DNA of 64,000 bases from Bacillota bacterium (GCA_021850485.1 JAJZLY010000029.1:1-64000), one strand, 5' to 3'. Shown: positions 14,993 to 24,453, counted from the stretch's first letter. Made by a program: numbers and translations. Notes: generated from the letters alone by a model not told the origin.

Positions 14993-16779
14993 AGCCGATG
15001 CGGTCACCAGTCGCCATCCGCCTATTGGGTGGGCTTCTGGCGGTCTATCTCGGCCTGCCCCTGATCGTGCTGGTCGCCCACTTGGGCGTGGGGACCTGGC
15101 AGGCGATCGGTCAGGGGCCAACTCTGTCCGCAATGGCGACCTCGGTGGAGGCGGCCACTGTCTCGACCTTGATCATGGCGTTGGGCGGCATTCCCTTGGG
15201 ATACGTTCTGGCCCGCTCCCAGGGCAGGAGCAGCCGCCTGCTGGGATTGCTTGTCCAACTGCCATTGGCCCTGCCGCCGCTGGTGGCTGGCATCTTGTTG
15301 CTGCTTCTCGTCGGGCCCTATACCTTGGTCGGCACCCTGACCTCTGGGGCCCTCAGCCAGACCTTTCTCGGCATCGTCTTAGCACAGACCTTTGTGGCCT
15401 CACCGTTCGTCATTGTCAGCGCTAGGAGCGCCTTTCAGGCCATCGATCCTGAACTGATCGCAGTCGCCGCCACCTTGGGTGTGCGGCCCTTCGGTCAACT
15501 GTGGCGAGTGGCACTGCCGTTAGCCTGGCCGGGGATCATGGCCGGTCTGGCTCTAGGTTGGGTACGGGCGTTTGGCGAGTTCGGAGCGACCGTGATGCTG
15601 GCCTTCCATCCGTACTCCTTGCCGGTTGCCACCTACGTTGCCTTCGGCAGCAGCGGCCTGCCTGCCACCTTCGCTCCGGTCATGCTGGCGGCGGTGACGG
15701 GCTTGGGGTTTTTGGTGCTGGTCAGCCTGCTGCCGAGCAGGTGGCGGCGTAAACAGCAGCAGACCGCACTCAGCGCTTCACATCCACCGGCGCCAGCGGT
15801 CGCAGAGGACCTGTCTTTCTCCCTGCGCCGCCAGCTCCCAGGCTTCTCGCTGGATGTGGACTGGCCGGGCGGTGCCCGCCAACTTGCCATTCTCGGCCCG
15901 TCCGGCGCTGGCAAGACCGTGACCCTGCGGCTGCTGGCCGGAGTGGACCATGGCCAGGGCGAGATCAGGTATGGGCGCACGCGCATCGACCAGTTGCCTG
16001 CCGAGCAGCGCGCGATCGGTTACGTGCCGCAGCAGGGGGCCATCTTCCCGCATCTGAGCGTGGCCGATCAGGCGATCTTTGGGCGAGGTGCTGATCCGGG
16101 TGCAGCGGCCTTTTGGCTGCGGGAGATGGGCCTTTGGGCCCGCCTTGGGGCCTATGGGGACGAGCTGTCTGGAGGCGAACGCCAGCGGCTGGCCTTGGTG
16201 CGGGCGCTGGCTCGCAATCCGCAACTGCTGCTGTTGGACGAGCCTCTGTCTGCCCTGGACCAGCCCCTGCGCCGGGATCTGCGGCGGCAGATTGCGCACC
16301 TCTCTGCGGTGCGCGGACTACCGATGGTGGTGGTAACTCATGACCCAGAGGAGGCTTGGGCGCTCGCTGAGTCGGTGCTGGTGCTGGTTGGCGGCCGGGT
16401 GGCCCAGGCTGGGAGCCGTGAGCAGGTCTTTCACCGGCCCGCCTCTCCTGAGGTCGCTCGACTGGTGGGCTTCACCGACATCAACTCGGGGACGGTCGAT
16501 GGCCAAGGCGGGTTGGTCGTGGCTGGTGTTCGCCTCGCCATCCCGGATGCGGTGCACGCAGGTGCGGTGCGCTGGTCGGTGGCACCCGGCGGTGCGCAGC
16601 TCGACCCGGCGGGGCCGATACGCGGCCGGGTGGTTGAGCGGATCAGCCGCACCGACGGCACGGAGCTTACCGTGGACGCCATGGGAGCCAGGGTGACGCT
16701 GCGCGATGGGCGGCCCGGGGTGGCCGACCAGTGGGTGCAGTTTTCGATTCGACCGGAGGCAGTTGTGCTCTGGGCGTAG
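14989..16779 (+). CDS. modBC: Fused molybdate ABC permease-ATPase (ModB-ModC)
   Basis: A 596-residue single-chain transporter. Residues 1-250 are a ModB-like permease with about five or six helices and the EAA-type coupling loop (FQAIDPELIAVAATLG, then FGQLWRVALPLAWPG). Residues 270-500 are a ModC-like ATPase: Walker A GPSGAGKT, Q-loop VPQQGAIFPHL, signature LSGGERQRLALVRALARNP, Walker B LLLLDEPLSALD, H-loop VVTHDPEEA. Residues 500-596 resemble a TOBE oxyanion-binding domain (IRGRVVERISRTDG). ModB and ModC are usually separate genes. The GTG start overlaps the modA stop (GTGA). Confidence 0.92.
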   Translation: MKPMRSPVAIRLLGGLLAVYLGLPLIVLVAHLGVGTWQAIGQGPTLSAMATSVEAATVSTLIMALGGIPLGYVLARSQGRSSRLLGLLVQLPLALPPLVAGILLLLLVGPYTLVGTLTSGALSQTFLGIVLAQTFVASPFVIVSARSAFQAIDPELIAVAATLGVRPFGQLWRVALPLAWPGIMAGLALGWVRAFGEFGATVMLAFHPYSLPVATYVAFGSSGLPATFAPVMLAAVTGLGFLVLVSLLPSRWRRKQQQTALSASHPPAPAVAEDLSFSLRRQLPGFSLDVDWPGGARQLAILGPSGAGKTVTLRLLAGVDHGQGEIRYGRTRIDQLPAEQRAIGYVPQQGAIFPHLSVADQAIFGRGADPGAAAFWLREMGLWARLGAYGDELSGGERQRLALVRALARNPQLLLLDEPLSALDQPLRRDLRRQIAHLSAVRGLPMVVVTHDPEEAWALAESVLVLVGGRVAQAGSREQVFHRPASPEVARLVGFTDINSGTVDGQGGLVVAGVRLAIPDAVHAGAVRWSVAPGGAQLDPAGPIRGRVVERISRTDGTELTVDAMGARVTLRDGRPGVADQWVQFSIRPEAVVLWA

Positions 16780-16794
16780 CCTGAGATGCGGGTG

Positions 16795-16803
16795 TGCTAC
16801 ACT
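16795..16803 (+). promoter_or_regulatory. Extended -10 promoter of the PDH operon
   Basis: TGCTACACT (TGn plus TACACT) lies 113 bases before the aceE start, just after the modBC stop. No clear -35. The leader between it and aceE contains a GC-rich segment with no recognised riboswitch. Confidence 0.4.
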
Positions 16804-16915
16804 GATTCGGCAGCTTTGTAGCTTCCCAACCACAGCGTGATCTTGATGAATGCCGAGAGGTGCTGACGGAGCCCGCCCGGGCTCCTCCCCTGTCTCGGCC
16901 GGGAGGGGCGCCAAG

Positions 16916-19600
16916 ATGGCGATCGAAGAGAAGAGCGGGGCGGACCCTGAGCAGGCGGTAGAGCTCCAAGAGTGGCGCGAGTCTTTGGACTACGTACTGG
17001 CGCAAGCAGATCCCCAGCGCGTCAGGGACCTGCTGGAGGCCCTGTGGTCGCAAGCTCAGGCCGCCGGTGTTGAACCTGCAGCGCCAGGACGCACCACCGG
17101 TTACGTCAACACCATTGCTGCCAGAGACGAGGCCGACTATCCAGGCGATCTGGCACTGGAAGCGAAGATCGACGCTCACCTCAGGTGGAACGCAGCCGCC
17201 ATGGTGGTGCGGGCAAACCGGAAAAAAGAGGGTATCGGCGGCCACCTTGCCTCCTATGCCTCGATCGCTACCCTCTATGAGGTTGGCTTCAACCACGCCT
17301 TCGTTGCCGCCGTTGGTGCCGACAGTGGCGACCAGGTGTTTTTCCAGGGCCACTCCGCTCCCGGTATCTACGCCCGCGCCTTTCTGGAAGGGCGGCTGAG
17401 CGAGACCCAGCTCGCCAATTTCCGTCGGGAACTGGCGGAAGGCGGTGGTCTGTCCTCGTATCCCCATCCCTGGCTGATGCCCGCCTTCTGGCAGTTCCCG
17501 ACCGTGTCCATGGGCCTGGGTCCGCTGATGGCCGTGTACCAGGCCCGATTCAATCGCTACCTGAGCCAGCGCAGCCTGAAGGACACCTCGCACAGTCGGG
17601 TGTGGGCCTTTTTGGGAGACGGCGAAACGGATGAACCCGAGGCGCTGTCCGCCATCCGATTGGCCAGCCGCGAGCACCTGAACAACCTCACCTTCGTGGT
17701 CAACTGCAACCTGCAGCGGCTGGACGGGCCAGTGCGCGGCAACGGCAAGGTGGTTCAGGAGCTCGAGGGTTTGTTTGCCGGCGCCGGCTGGCGGGTGATC
17801 AAGGTGCTGTGGAGCCGGGCCTGGGACCCGTTGTTCGAGCGAGACCGCCACGGCGACCTGGCGGCCCGGTTGGCCGAGATCACGGACGGCGAGTATCAGC
17901 AATGCTTGGCCGGTGGGCCCAGCGTACTGCGCCAGGTGGTCTTCAATACCCCAGCCACCCAGCGCCTGATCGCGGGCATGGACGAGGCGGGACTGGCTGA
18001 GCTGATCCCCGGCGGCTTGGACCCGGTGAAAGTCTACAGCGCCTACCGGGAGGCCATGGATGAGCCAAATCGGCCGACCGTAATCTTGGCCCAGACGGTG
18101 AAGGGGTATCGCTTGGGGTCCGAGTTGGAAGCCAGGAATCTGACCCACGACCAAAAGAAGATTTCCGCCGAGTCTCTGATCGCACTCAGAGATCGCCTGG
18201 GTCTTAAGATCCCGGACCAGGCCGTGACCAAGGAACCGCCGTTTGTGCCGCTGGCCAAGGGATCCAAAGAAATGGCGTACTTGCAGGCGCGCCGCCAGGC
18301 TCTGGGCGGATCACTGCCCGCCAGGCGGCCGTTTGGCGAAACCCTTCCCGAGGCTGAGGACAAGGTGTTCGCCGAGTTTGACTTGGGCTCCGAACGGCCT
18401 GTCTCTACCACCATGGCCACGGTGCGGCTCTTGACCAACCTGTTGCGGGACCCCGGTCTGGGGGCCAGAGTGGTGCCGATCGTTCCGGACGAGGCCCGCA
18501 CCTTCGGCATGGAAAGCCTGTTTCGCATGATCGGCATCTACAACCCAGACGGTCAGCGCTATCAGCCGGTGGATGCCGGCACGCTGCTGCCCTATCGCGA
18601 AGCCAAGAACGGTCAGTTGCTGGAAGAGGGAATCAACGAGGCCGGAGCCATGGCCTCGTTCATCGCGGCCGCCACCTCCGGGATCACCCATCAGGTGGCG
18701 ACCATCCCCTTTTACTGGTTCTACTCCCAATTCGGCTTGCAGCGGATTGGCGATCTGGTCTGGGCGGCAGGCGAGATGCGCAGCCGCGGGTTTCTGTTGG
18801 CCGGACTTTCCGGCCGCACCCAGTTGCAGGGAGAGGGTCTGCAGCACCAAGACGGTGGCAGCCACCTGTTGGCCATGCAGTACCCGACGCTCGAGGCCTA
18901 TGATCCGGCGTTCGCCTATGAGGCGGCGGTGGTGATCAAAGACGGTCTCAGGCGCATGCTCAAGCGGCGCGAGATGGTGTTTTACTACCTGACCCTGGGC
19001 AACGAGACGTACCCGCAGCCGCACCGGCCCAAAGGCGTCAGCGATCAGGCCATCTTGGCCGGGCTCTACCCGTACGCCACAGAGCAGGCTGCGGCCAAAG
19101 GCAAGGAAAAGCCGCCAATAGTCCAGATCATGGCTCAAGGGGTGCTGATCCATCAGGCCATCGCCGCCCAGGGCCTGCTCAAAGAACAAGGGGTTTCCTC
19201 TGAGGTGCTCTCCATGCCCTCGATCAAGGCGTTGCACCGCGACGCCTCTGACCAAGAGCGTCTGCGCCTGCTTGGGGAGCCGAGCCGACCCTGCCATTTG
19301 GCGGAGGTGTTGGGGGACAGGGCAGATGCGGTGGTAGCCGTCTCCGACTATGTGCGCGCCCTGCCCGACAGCCTGGGCCGCTGGGTGAAGGCGCCGTTTG
19401 CCACCCTGGGCACGGACGGATTTGGTCGGAGCGAGGGCCACGAGGAGCTGCGCACATTCTTCGAAGTCGATGGCGCGCACATTGCCTACGCTTCGCTGGC
19501 CCTGCTGGTGGAAGCCGGCAAGTTGGACAAAACGGTGCTGAAGACGGCCAAGAAGGCTTGGCAGATCGACACCAAGGCTGCCCATCCGCGCAGCCGTTAA
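16916..19600 (+). CDS. aceE: Pyruvate dehydrogenase E1, homodimeric AceE type
   Basis: An 894-residue thiamine-diphosphate enzyme that decarboxylates pyruvate and reductively acetylates E2. The ThDP/Mg site is GDGETDEPEALSAIR then VVNCNLQRLDGP. Other AceE hallmarks are RANRKKEGIGGHLASYAS, FFQGHSAPGIYARAFLEGRL, YPHPWLMP, GLQHQDGGSHLLA and the C-terminal GTDGFGRSE. Length matches AceE (about 890) and not the alpha/beta E1 of most Gram-positives. ATG at 16916 follows GGGAGGGG by about 8 bases; the longer frame adds no homology. It heads the aceE-E2-lpdA operon. Confidence 0.95.
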   Translation: MAIEEKSGADPEQAVELQEWRESLDYVLAQADPQRVRDLLEALWSQAQAAGVEPAAPGRTTGYVNTIAARDEADYPGDLALEAKIDAHLRWNAAAMVVRANRKKEGIGGHLASYASIATLYEVGFNHAFVAAVGADSGDQVFFQGHSAPGIYARAFLEGRLSETQLANFRRELAEGGGLSSYPHPWLMPAFWQFPTVSMGLGPLMAVYQARFNRYLSQRSLKDTSHSRVWAFLGDGETDEPEALSAIRLASREHLNNLTFVVNCNLQRLDGPVRGNGKVVQELEGLFAGAGWRVIKVLWSRAWDPLFERDRHGDLAARLAEITDGEYQQCLAGGPSVLRQVVFNTPATQRLIAGMDEAGLAELIPGGLDPVKVYSAYREAMDEPNRPTVILAQTVKGYRLGSELEARNLTHDQKKISAESLIALRDRLGLKIPDQAVTKEPPFVPLAKGSKEMAYLQARRQALGGSLPARRPFGETLPEAEDKVFAEFDLGSERPVSTTMATVRLLTNLLRDPGLGARVVPIVPDEARTFGMESLFRMIGIYNPDGQRYQPVDAGTLLPYREAKNGQLLEEGINEAGAMASFIAAATSGITHQVATIPFYWFYSQFGLQRIGDLVWAAGEMRSRGFLLAGLSGRTQLQGEGLQHQDGGSHLLAMQYPTLEAYDPAFAYEAAVVIKDGLRRMLKRREMVFYYLTLGNETYPQPHRPKGVSDQAILAGLYPYATEQAAAKGKEKPPIVQIMAQGVLIHQAIAAQGLLKEQGVSSEVLSMPSIKALHRDASDQERLRLLGEPSRPCHLAEVLGDRADAVVAVSDYVRALPDSLGRWVKAPFATLGTDGFGRSEGHEELRTFFEVDGAHIAYASLALLVEAGKLDKTVLKTAKKAWQIDTKAAHPRSR

Positions 19601-19622
19601 GGGACGGGTAAGGAGGATCCAG

Positions 19623-20933
19623 ATGGCGAGCGACTTTCGACTCCCCAAGCTGGCCGAAAAGGAGACCACCGGGACGGTGGCCCGGGTCACCGTGGCCGCT
19701 GGCGATGTGATCGAGAGCGGTCAGGTGGTGGCCGAGGTGGAGACCGAAAAAGCCGTGGTGGAGGTGCCGGCGGAGTCTGGTGGCACCGTTGTGAAGGTGT
19801 ACGTGAGGGCCGGCGACGAGGTCAAAGAAGGAACGCTGCTGCTGCGGGTCGAGACCGGCAACGGCGCATCCGAGCAGGCTTCCGCTCCGGCACAGGCGAC
19901 CGAGGCCGATGAGACGAAAGCTGCGGACCCATCTCCCCCAGCACGAACGCAACCCAAAGCCGCCCCGGATGAGACGCTTGCAGCGAAAACGGACGATCTA
20001 GACGAGGATGAGGCTTTGGCCGAGCCGGCTGCCGCTTCAGACAATGTGCGTGCGCTGGTGCCAGCGGCGCCGTCTGTGCGCAGGCTGGCGCGCGAGCTGG
20101 GCATCGCCATCGGCCAGGTGGCTGGCTCCGGCCCGCACGGCCGGGTCAGCGAGGCCGACGTCAAGGCCCATGCCAAGAGGCTGATCACTGGCGGCAGCGG
20201 ACGAGGGGGCGAGGCGCTGCCGGATTTCAGCCGCTGGGGCGAGGTCCAGCGGGAGAAGCTGTCAGCGGTGCGCAAGGCCACGGCCCACCACTTGAGCAGG
20301 TCGTGGCCGCAGGTGCCTCAGGTGACGCAGTTTGATCGGGCGGATGTCACCTTGCTGGAGGCGGCCCGTCGGCACCACGTGCAAGACCAGGGCGCAGTGA
20401 AGGTGACGCCCACCGCCGTGTTGCTCTATGTGGCAGCCCGCCTGATCCGCGAATCGCCGAAGTTTCGCTCGAGTCTGGATCTGGCCCATGAGGAATTGAT
20501 CGTCAAGGAGTCCGTGCACATCGGGGTGGCCGTGGACACCGAGCGCGGCCTGCTGGTGCCAGTGGTGCGCGACGCTGACAAGAGGTCTTTGCTTCAACTC
20601 GCCCGTGACCTGACAGAGCTCAGCCTGCGAGCGCGTGAGGCTAAGCTGGGACTGGCTGAGATGGAGGGCGGGGTCTTCACCATCTCGAACCTCGGCGGGA
20701 TCGGCGGCAGCGGCTTCACACCGGTGGTGAACTGGCCTGAGACGGCGATTTTGGGCGTCGCCCGCACCGCCACCGAGCCGGTGTGGCAAGATGGCGCCTT
20801 TGTGCCAAGGGATCTGATGCCCCTGTCGCTGTCCTACGATCACCGGGTGATCGATGGGGCTGAGGCAGCCCGGTTCTTGCGCCAACTGTGTGAGCGGCTC
20901 GAGGATCCGTTTCACCTGATGCTGGAGGGATGA
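19623..20933 (+). CDS. Pyruvate dehydrogenase E2, dihydrolipoamide acetyltransferase
   Basis: A 436-residue acyltransferase core subunit. There is one N-terminal lipoyl domain with the modified Lys in VETEKAVVEVPA (about residues 39-50), an acidic Ala/Pro-rich linker, a peripheral-subunit-binding domain (VRRLARELGIAIGQVAGSG, then PHGRVSEADV, about 155-185), and the CoA-dependent catalytic domain with LSYDHRVIDGAEAARFL (HxxxDG) near the end. A strong AAGGAGG lies 8 bases upstream of the ATG. Its stop overlaps an ATG of the E3 gene. Confidence 0.95.
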   Translation: MASDFRLPKLAEKETTGTVARVTVAAGDVIESGQVVAEVETEKAVVEVPAESGGTVVKVYVRAGDEVKEGTLLLRVETGNGASEQASAPAQATEADETKAADPSPPARTQPKAAPDETLAAKTDDLDEDEALAEPAAASDNVRALVPAAPSVRRLARELGIAIGQVAGSGPHGRVSEADVKAHAKRLITGGSGRGGEALPDFSRWGEVQREKLSAVRKATAHHLSRSWPQVPQVTQFDRADVTLLEAARRHHVQDQGAVKVTPTAVLLYVAARLIRESPKFRSSLDLAHEELIVKESVHIGVAVDTERGLLVPVVRDADKRSLLQLARDLTELSLRAREAKLGLAEMEGGVFTISNLGGIGGSGFTPVVNWPETAILGVARTATEPVWQDGAFVPRDLMPLSLSYDHRVIDGAEAARFLRQLCERLEDPFHLMLEG

Positions 20934-20935
20934 TC

Positions 20936-22348
20936 ATGGCAAAGACGGATCAGGTGGCAGAGTTGGTGGTGGTGGGCGGTGGACCGGGCGGCTATGCGGC
21001 TGCCTTCCACGCCGCCGATTTGGGGCTGAGCGTAACCCTGATCGACCCAGAGAAAAATCCCGGTGGGGTGTGCCTGTATCGGGGATGCATCCCGTCCAAG
21101 GCGCTGTTGCACGTGGCCCGGGTGATTGGCGAGGCCAAAGAGTCAGAGACGGCCGGGGTCAGCTTTGGGGCTCCGAAGATCGATCTCGACAAATTGCGCA
21201 CCTTCAAAACGGGGGTGGTGGAGCGATTGACCAGCGGGCTCGGCCAGCTGAGCCGGGCGCGCAAGATCACCTTCATCCAGGGCCGAGCTCGGTTTACCGC
21301 TGCCAACGAGCTGGAGGTGACCGGCGTAGACGGCGCCAAGAGCCGTCTGAGCTTTACCCAGGCCATCATCGCCACCGGATCGCGGGCGGCCACACTCAAG
21401 ACCCTTCCCGACCATGAGCGGGTGATGAATTCACGCCAAGCTCTCGACCTGCCCGATATCCCGAAGCGGCTTCTGGTGGTGGGCGGTGGCTACATTGGCG
21501 CCGAGATGGCCAGCGTCTATGCGGCGCTCGGCTCCAAAGTCACGATGGTGGAACTCACCGGCGGTCTTTTACCCGGTGTCGACCGCGACTTGGTAAAACC
21601 GCTCGAGACACGGATCAAAACCGTGCTGGAGTCGTTGTTGCTCAAAACCAAGGTGGCCTCGGCCAAGGTCCAGGGCAAAGCTGTTCTGGTCGAGTTTGAT
21701 GGCCCAGACGGCAAGAGGCAGGAGACCTTCGACCGGTTGCTGGTGGCGGTCGGGCGGGTGCCGAACAGTCAGGACATCGGCCTGGACAAGTTGGGCATCG
21801 CAGTCGACGACAAGGGGTTCATACCTGTCGACTTGGCGAGGCGAACGAAACTCGCCCACATTTTTGCCATTGGCGATGTGGCCGGTCAGCCGATGCTGGC
21901 TCATAAGGCCAGTCACGAGGGCCAGGTGGCGGCCGCCGCCGCCGCTGGCAAGAAGGTGGCCTTTGAGCCGCAGGCCATTCCGGCTGTGGTGTTCACCGAT
22001 CCTGAGGTGGCCTGGTGTGGCCTGACCGAAGACGACGCCAAGCGAACCGGAGTTGAAGTGAAGATCGGGAAGTTCCCCTGGGCCGCCTCGGGGCGGGCGC
22101 TGACCATGGGCCGGTCGGACGGTCTGACCAAGATCGTGGTCGAGGCTGCAACCGGCCGCGTGCTCGGAGTTGGCTTGGTGGGACCTGGTGCCGGAGAGCT
22201 GATTGCCGAAGGAGTGCTGGCGGTGGAAATGGCTGCCGTGGCCGATGACCTGGCGCTCACCATCCACCCTCACCCCACGCTGTCCGAGACCGTCATGGAG
22301 GCTGCTGCATCGGTGTTTGGCAAGAGCCTGCACTACTACGGGCGCTAG
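20936..22348 (+). CDS. lpdA: Dihydrolipoyl dehydrogenase (E3)
   Basis: A 470-residue FAD/NAD disulfide oxidoreductase that reoxidises lipoamide on E2. FAD site VVVGGGPGGYAAAFHAADLG; redox disulfide Cys46-Cys51 in VCLYRGCIPSKALLH; NAD site LLVVGGGYIGAEMASVYAALG; second FAD strand IFAIGDVAGQPMLAHKASHEG; C-terminal active base HPHPTLSE. ATG at 20936 is preferred to 20930 for spacing from GGAGGG. It is the last gene of the PDH operon. Confidence 0.96.
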   Translation: MAKTDQVAELVVVGGGPGGYAAAFHAADLGLSVTLIDPEKNPGGVCLYRGCIPSKALLHVARVIGEAKESETAGVSFGAPKIDLDKLRTFKTGVVERLTSGLGQLSRARKITFIQGRARFTAANELEVTGVDGAKSRLSFTQAIIATGSRAATLKTLPDHERVMNSRQALDLPDIPKRLLVVGGGYIGAEMASVYAALGSKVTMVELTGGLLPGVDRDLVKPLETRIKTVLESLLLKTKVASAKVQGKAVLVEFDGPDGKRQETFDRLLVAVGRVPNSQDIGLDKLGIAVDDKGFIPVDLARRTKLAHIFAIGDVAGQPMLAHKASHEGQVAAAAAAGKKVAFEPQAIPAVVFTDPEVAWCGLTEDDAKRTGVEVKIGKFPWAASGRALTMGRSDGLTKIVVEAATGRVLGVGLVGPGAGELIAEGVLAVEMAAVADDLALTIHPHPTLSETVMEAAASVFGKSLHYYGR

Positions 22349-22538
22349 AGTCTGACGGTGTGGCTGCGCTCTTGGTAGCTGACTCCTGGTACCGAGCGCC
22401 TATCTGACCCGACGACACATCGGCCAACTGCCGTGGTCAGCCCCGACTCCGCCTCCTGATGGTGAGCTGCCAGCGGGCCGCGGGCGTCCCCTGGGAAGGG
22501 CTGCGAGAGCGGTCATCTGGCGGTCGGTGGTGCGGGTC

Positions 22539-22579
22539 TTTACCGATCGCGACCCTATGCTATACTTCATAAAGCATAG
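22539..22579 (+). promoter_or_regulatory. kamA promoter with flanking inverted repeat
   Basis: TTTACC (22539-22544), a 16-base spacer ending in TGC, and TATACT (22561-22566) form a convincing extended -10 promoter. A perfect 7-bp inverted repeat CTATGCT (22555-22561) / AGCATAG (22573-22579) brackets the -10 and probable start site, so it looks like an operator. Confidence 0.6.
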
Positions 22580-22602
22580 CGAAAGTTTTGGGAGGCATGT
22601 TC

Positions 22603-23994
22603 GTGCCCATCCACCCGCTTGCCACGGTCAAGAGTCAGCTCCAATTGGAGCGTAACCAGCGCGCCGCTCGCTGGAGAGATGTGCCAGATCAAGACTGGAA
22701 CGACTGGAAGTGGCAGATGAAAAACCGTCTCTCCTCCTATCAGGAGCTGGCGGACTTGTTGCATCTGACGCCCGATGAGGAAGAGGGCATCCGCGCTGAG
22801 GGCCGATTCCGGCTCGACATCACGCCATACTTCGCGTCCTTGCTCGATCCGGACGACCCAACGTGCCCCTTGCGCCGCCAGGTGATCCCTACCGCTCAGG
22901 AACTGCAGCCCTTTACTGCCGAGATGGAGGACTCGCTGGCCGAAGACCGGCACAGTCCGGTGCCGGGCTTGGTCCATCGTTATCCGGATCGGGTCTTGAT
23001 GCTGGTCACCACCCAGTGTGCCAGCTACTGCCGCTACTGCACGAGAAGTCGCATCGTGGGAGATCCGGAGCAAAATTTCCGACCCGAGGAGTACCGTGCC
23101 CAGTTGGACTACCTGAGAAACACGCCTCAGGTGCGTGACGTATTGCTCTCTGGCGGCGACCCGCTGGTTCTTGCCCCTAAGGTATTGGAGGGACTGCTCA
23201 CCGAATTGCGGGCGATCCCGCACATTGAGGTAATCCGGATCGGCACCCGGGTGCCGGTGTTCTTGCCCCAAAGGATCACCCAAGACCTCTGCGACATGCT
23301 GGAGCGTTTCCACCCGCTGTGGGTGAACATCCACTTCAACCATCCCAAGGAGATCACGCCTGAGGTGGCCGACGCCTGTGGCCGGTTGGCCAAGGCCGGC
23401 ATCCCCCTTGGTTCGCAATCGGTGCTGCTGGCCGGCATCAACGACCATCCGGTGGTGATGACCAAGCTGATGCATGAACTGGTGAAGATTCGGGTTCGCC
23501 CCTATTACATCTACCAATGCGACCTGGTGCACGGTGCCGGGCATTTTCGGACCACTGTGGCCAAAGGCATTGAGATCATCGAGGCGCTACGTGGCCATAC
23601 ATCTGGGTATGCGGTGCCGACCTATGTGATTGACGCCCCTGGCGGCGGCGGCAAGGTGCCGGTCGGACCGCAGTACATCATTTCGCAGGCTCCGGGAACA
23701 ACCGTGGTCCGCAACTTCGAGGGCTATATCGCCTCTTACCTGGAACCTGAAGACTACCGCGGACCGGATATGGCCGTCCCGCCCCAGTGGGTGCGTACGG
23801 AGCCGGGTCAAAGCGGCGTGTCAGGGCTGCTGCGCGGCGACGCACTGGCCATCGCACCCGAGGGCTTCGATGGAACGCACCAGCGGGGCGGTCGCCCGCA
23901 CCGCTTGAACCGTGACGCCAAAAAGTGGGCGCCGAAGGGATTTGGCACGCCGCTCGCTGAGCAGGCCGAGAGCGAGACGTCGCAGCAGGGTTAA
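22603..23994 (+). CDS. kamA: Lysine 2,3-aminomutase (KamA family)
   Basis: A 463-residue radical-SAM, PLP-dependent enzyme that interconverts L-alpha-lysine and L-beta-lysine. The [4Fe-4S] cluster motif is CASYCRYCTRSR (about residues 137-148). Further KamA features are DVLLSGGDPL, RIGTRVPV, WVNIHFNHP, and the PLP-lysine loop DAPGGGGKVPVG. The GTG at 22603 lies 7 bases after GGAGG; the ATG at 22597 is too close to it. The C-terminal 60 residues are basic and variable. No kamD/E or ablB acetyltransferase is adjacent, so fermentation and osmolyte use cannot be separated. Confidence 0.92.
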   Translation: MPIHPLATVKSQLQLERNQRAARWRDVPDQDWNDWKWQMKNRLSSYQELADLLHLTPDEEEGIRAEGRFRLDITPYFASLLDPDDPTCPLRRQVIPTAQELQPFTAEMEDSLAEDRHSPVPGLVHRYPDRVLMLVTTQCASYCRYCTRSRIVGDPEQNFRPEEYRAQLDYLRNTPQVRDVLLSGGDPLVLAPKVLEGLLTELRAIPHIEVIRIGTRVPVFLPQRITQDLCDMLERFHPLWVNIHFNHPKEITPEVADACGRLAKAGIPLGSQSVLLAGINDHPVVMTKLMHELVKIRVRPYYIYQCDLVHGAGHFRTTVAKGIEIIEALRGHTSGYAVPTYVIDAPGGGGKVPVGPQYIISQAPGTTVVRNFEGYIASYLEPEDYRGPDMAVPPQWVRTEPGQSGVSGLLRGDALAIAPEGFDGTHQRGGRPHRLNRDAKKWAPKGFGTPLAEQAESETSQQG

Positions 23995-24059
23995 CCGAAG
24001 CGGCTTGGAACAAGATATGGGGCCACGCCCACAGTCGCTGCGGGAAATGAGGTGCTCTG

Positions 24060-24263
24060 GTGTCGATGGTAGTTCGGTCGCCGGCCAGACAGATTGTGAC
24101 GGTGCTGGAATGGACCCTGCATGGCGTGAACCTGGTGGCCAACGGCGCCAGACTGATCGGTACACCAATCTACAGGTGGCCGGTGGTGGTGGGGGAGACA
24201 GTGGCGCTGTCAGCCACCATCCACGGGCTGGCACAGTCGGTACGCGAGAAGACGATCGGTTGA
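24060..24263 (+). CDS. Small hypothetical protein
   Basis: A 67-residue frame downstream of kamA with a GTG start and an ATGAGGTG sequence upstream as a possible ribosome site. It has a modestly hydrophobic, non-transmembrane middle (VTVLEWTLHGVNLVANGARL) and no recognised motif. Spacing (65 bases after kamA) and base use are compatible with a real gene, but chance cannot be excluded. Confidence 0.4.
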   Translation: MSMVVRSPARQIVTVLEWTLHGVNLVANGARLIGTPIYRWPVVVGETVALSATIHGLAQSVREKTIG

Positions 24264-24368
24264 GTTGAGGACGCACTAACCAAGCACCAGCGGGATTTCA
24301 CGGCGCGTTGACCCCGTGCGCCGTCAGTTGCTATGATGGTGGCCGCTTCGGTCTATCCGGAGCATCCC

Positions 24369-24453
24369 GGAGGGGTACCGAAGTGGCCAAACGGGGCGGT
24401 CTGTAAAATCGCTGGCATTGCCTTCGTTGGTTCGAATCCAACCCCCTCCACCA
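24369..24453 (+). tRNA. tRNA-Tyr(GTA)
   Basis: Acceptor GGAGGGG pairs with CCCCTCC before an encoded ACCA end. The anticodon loop CTGTAAA carries GTA, there is a long class II variable arm, and the T-loop is TTCGAAT. Confidence 0.95.

Noticed and set aside
16804..16915. Riboswitch in the aceE leader
   Set aside because: The leader is GC-rich and short with no known aptamer consensus or terminator.
18311..19690. 459-codon open frame on the minus strand
   Set aside because: It is antisense to aceE and the E2 start, where the AceE reading is unmistakable. High GC content keeps antisense frames open.
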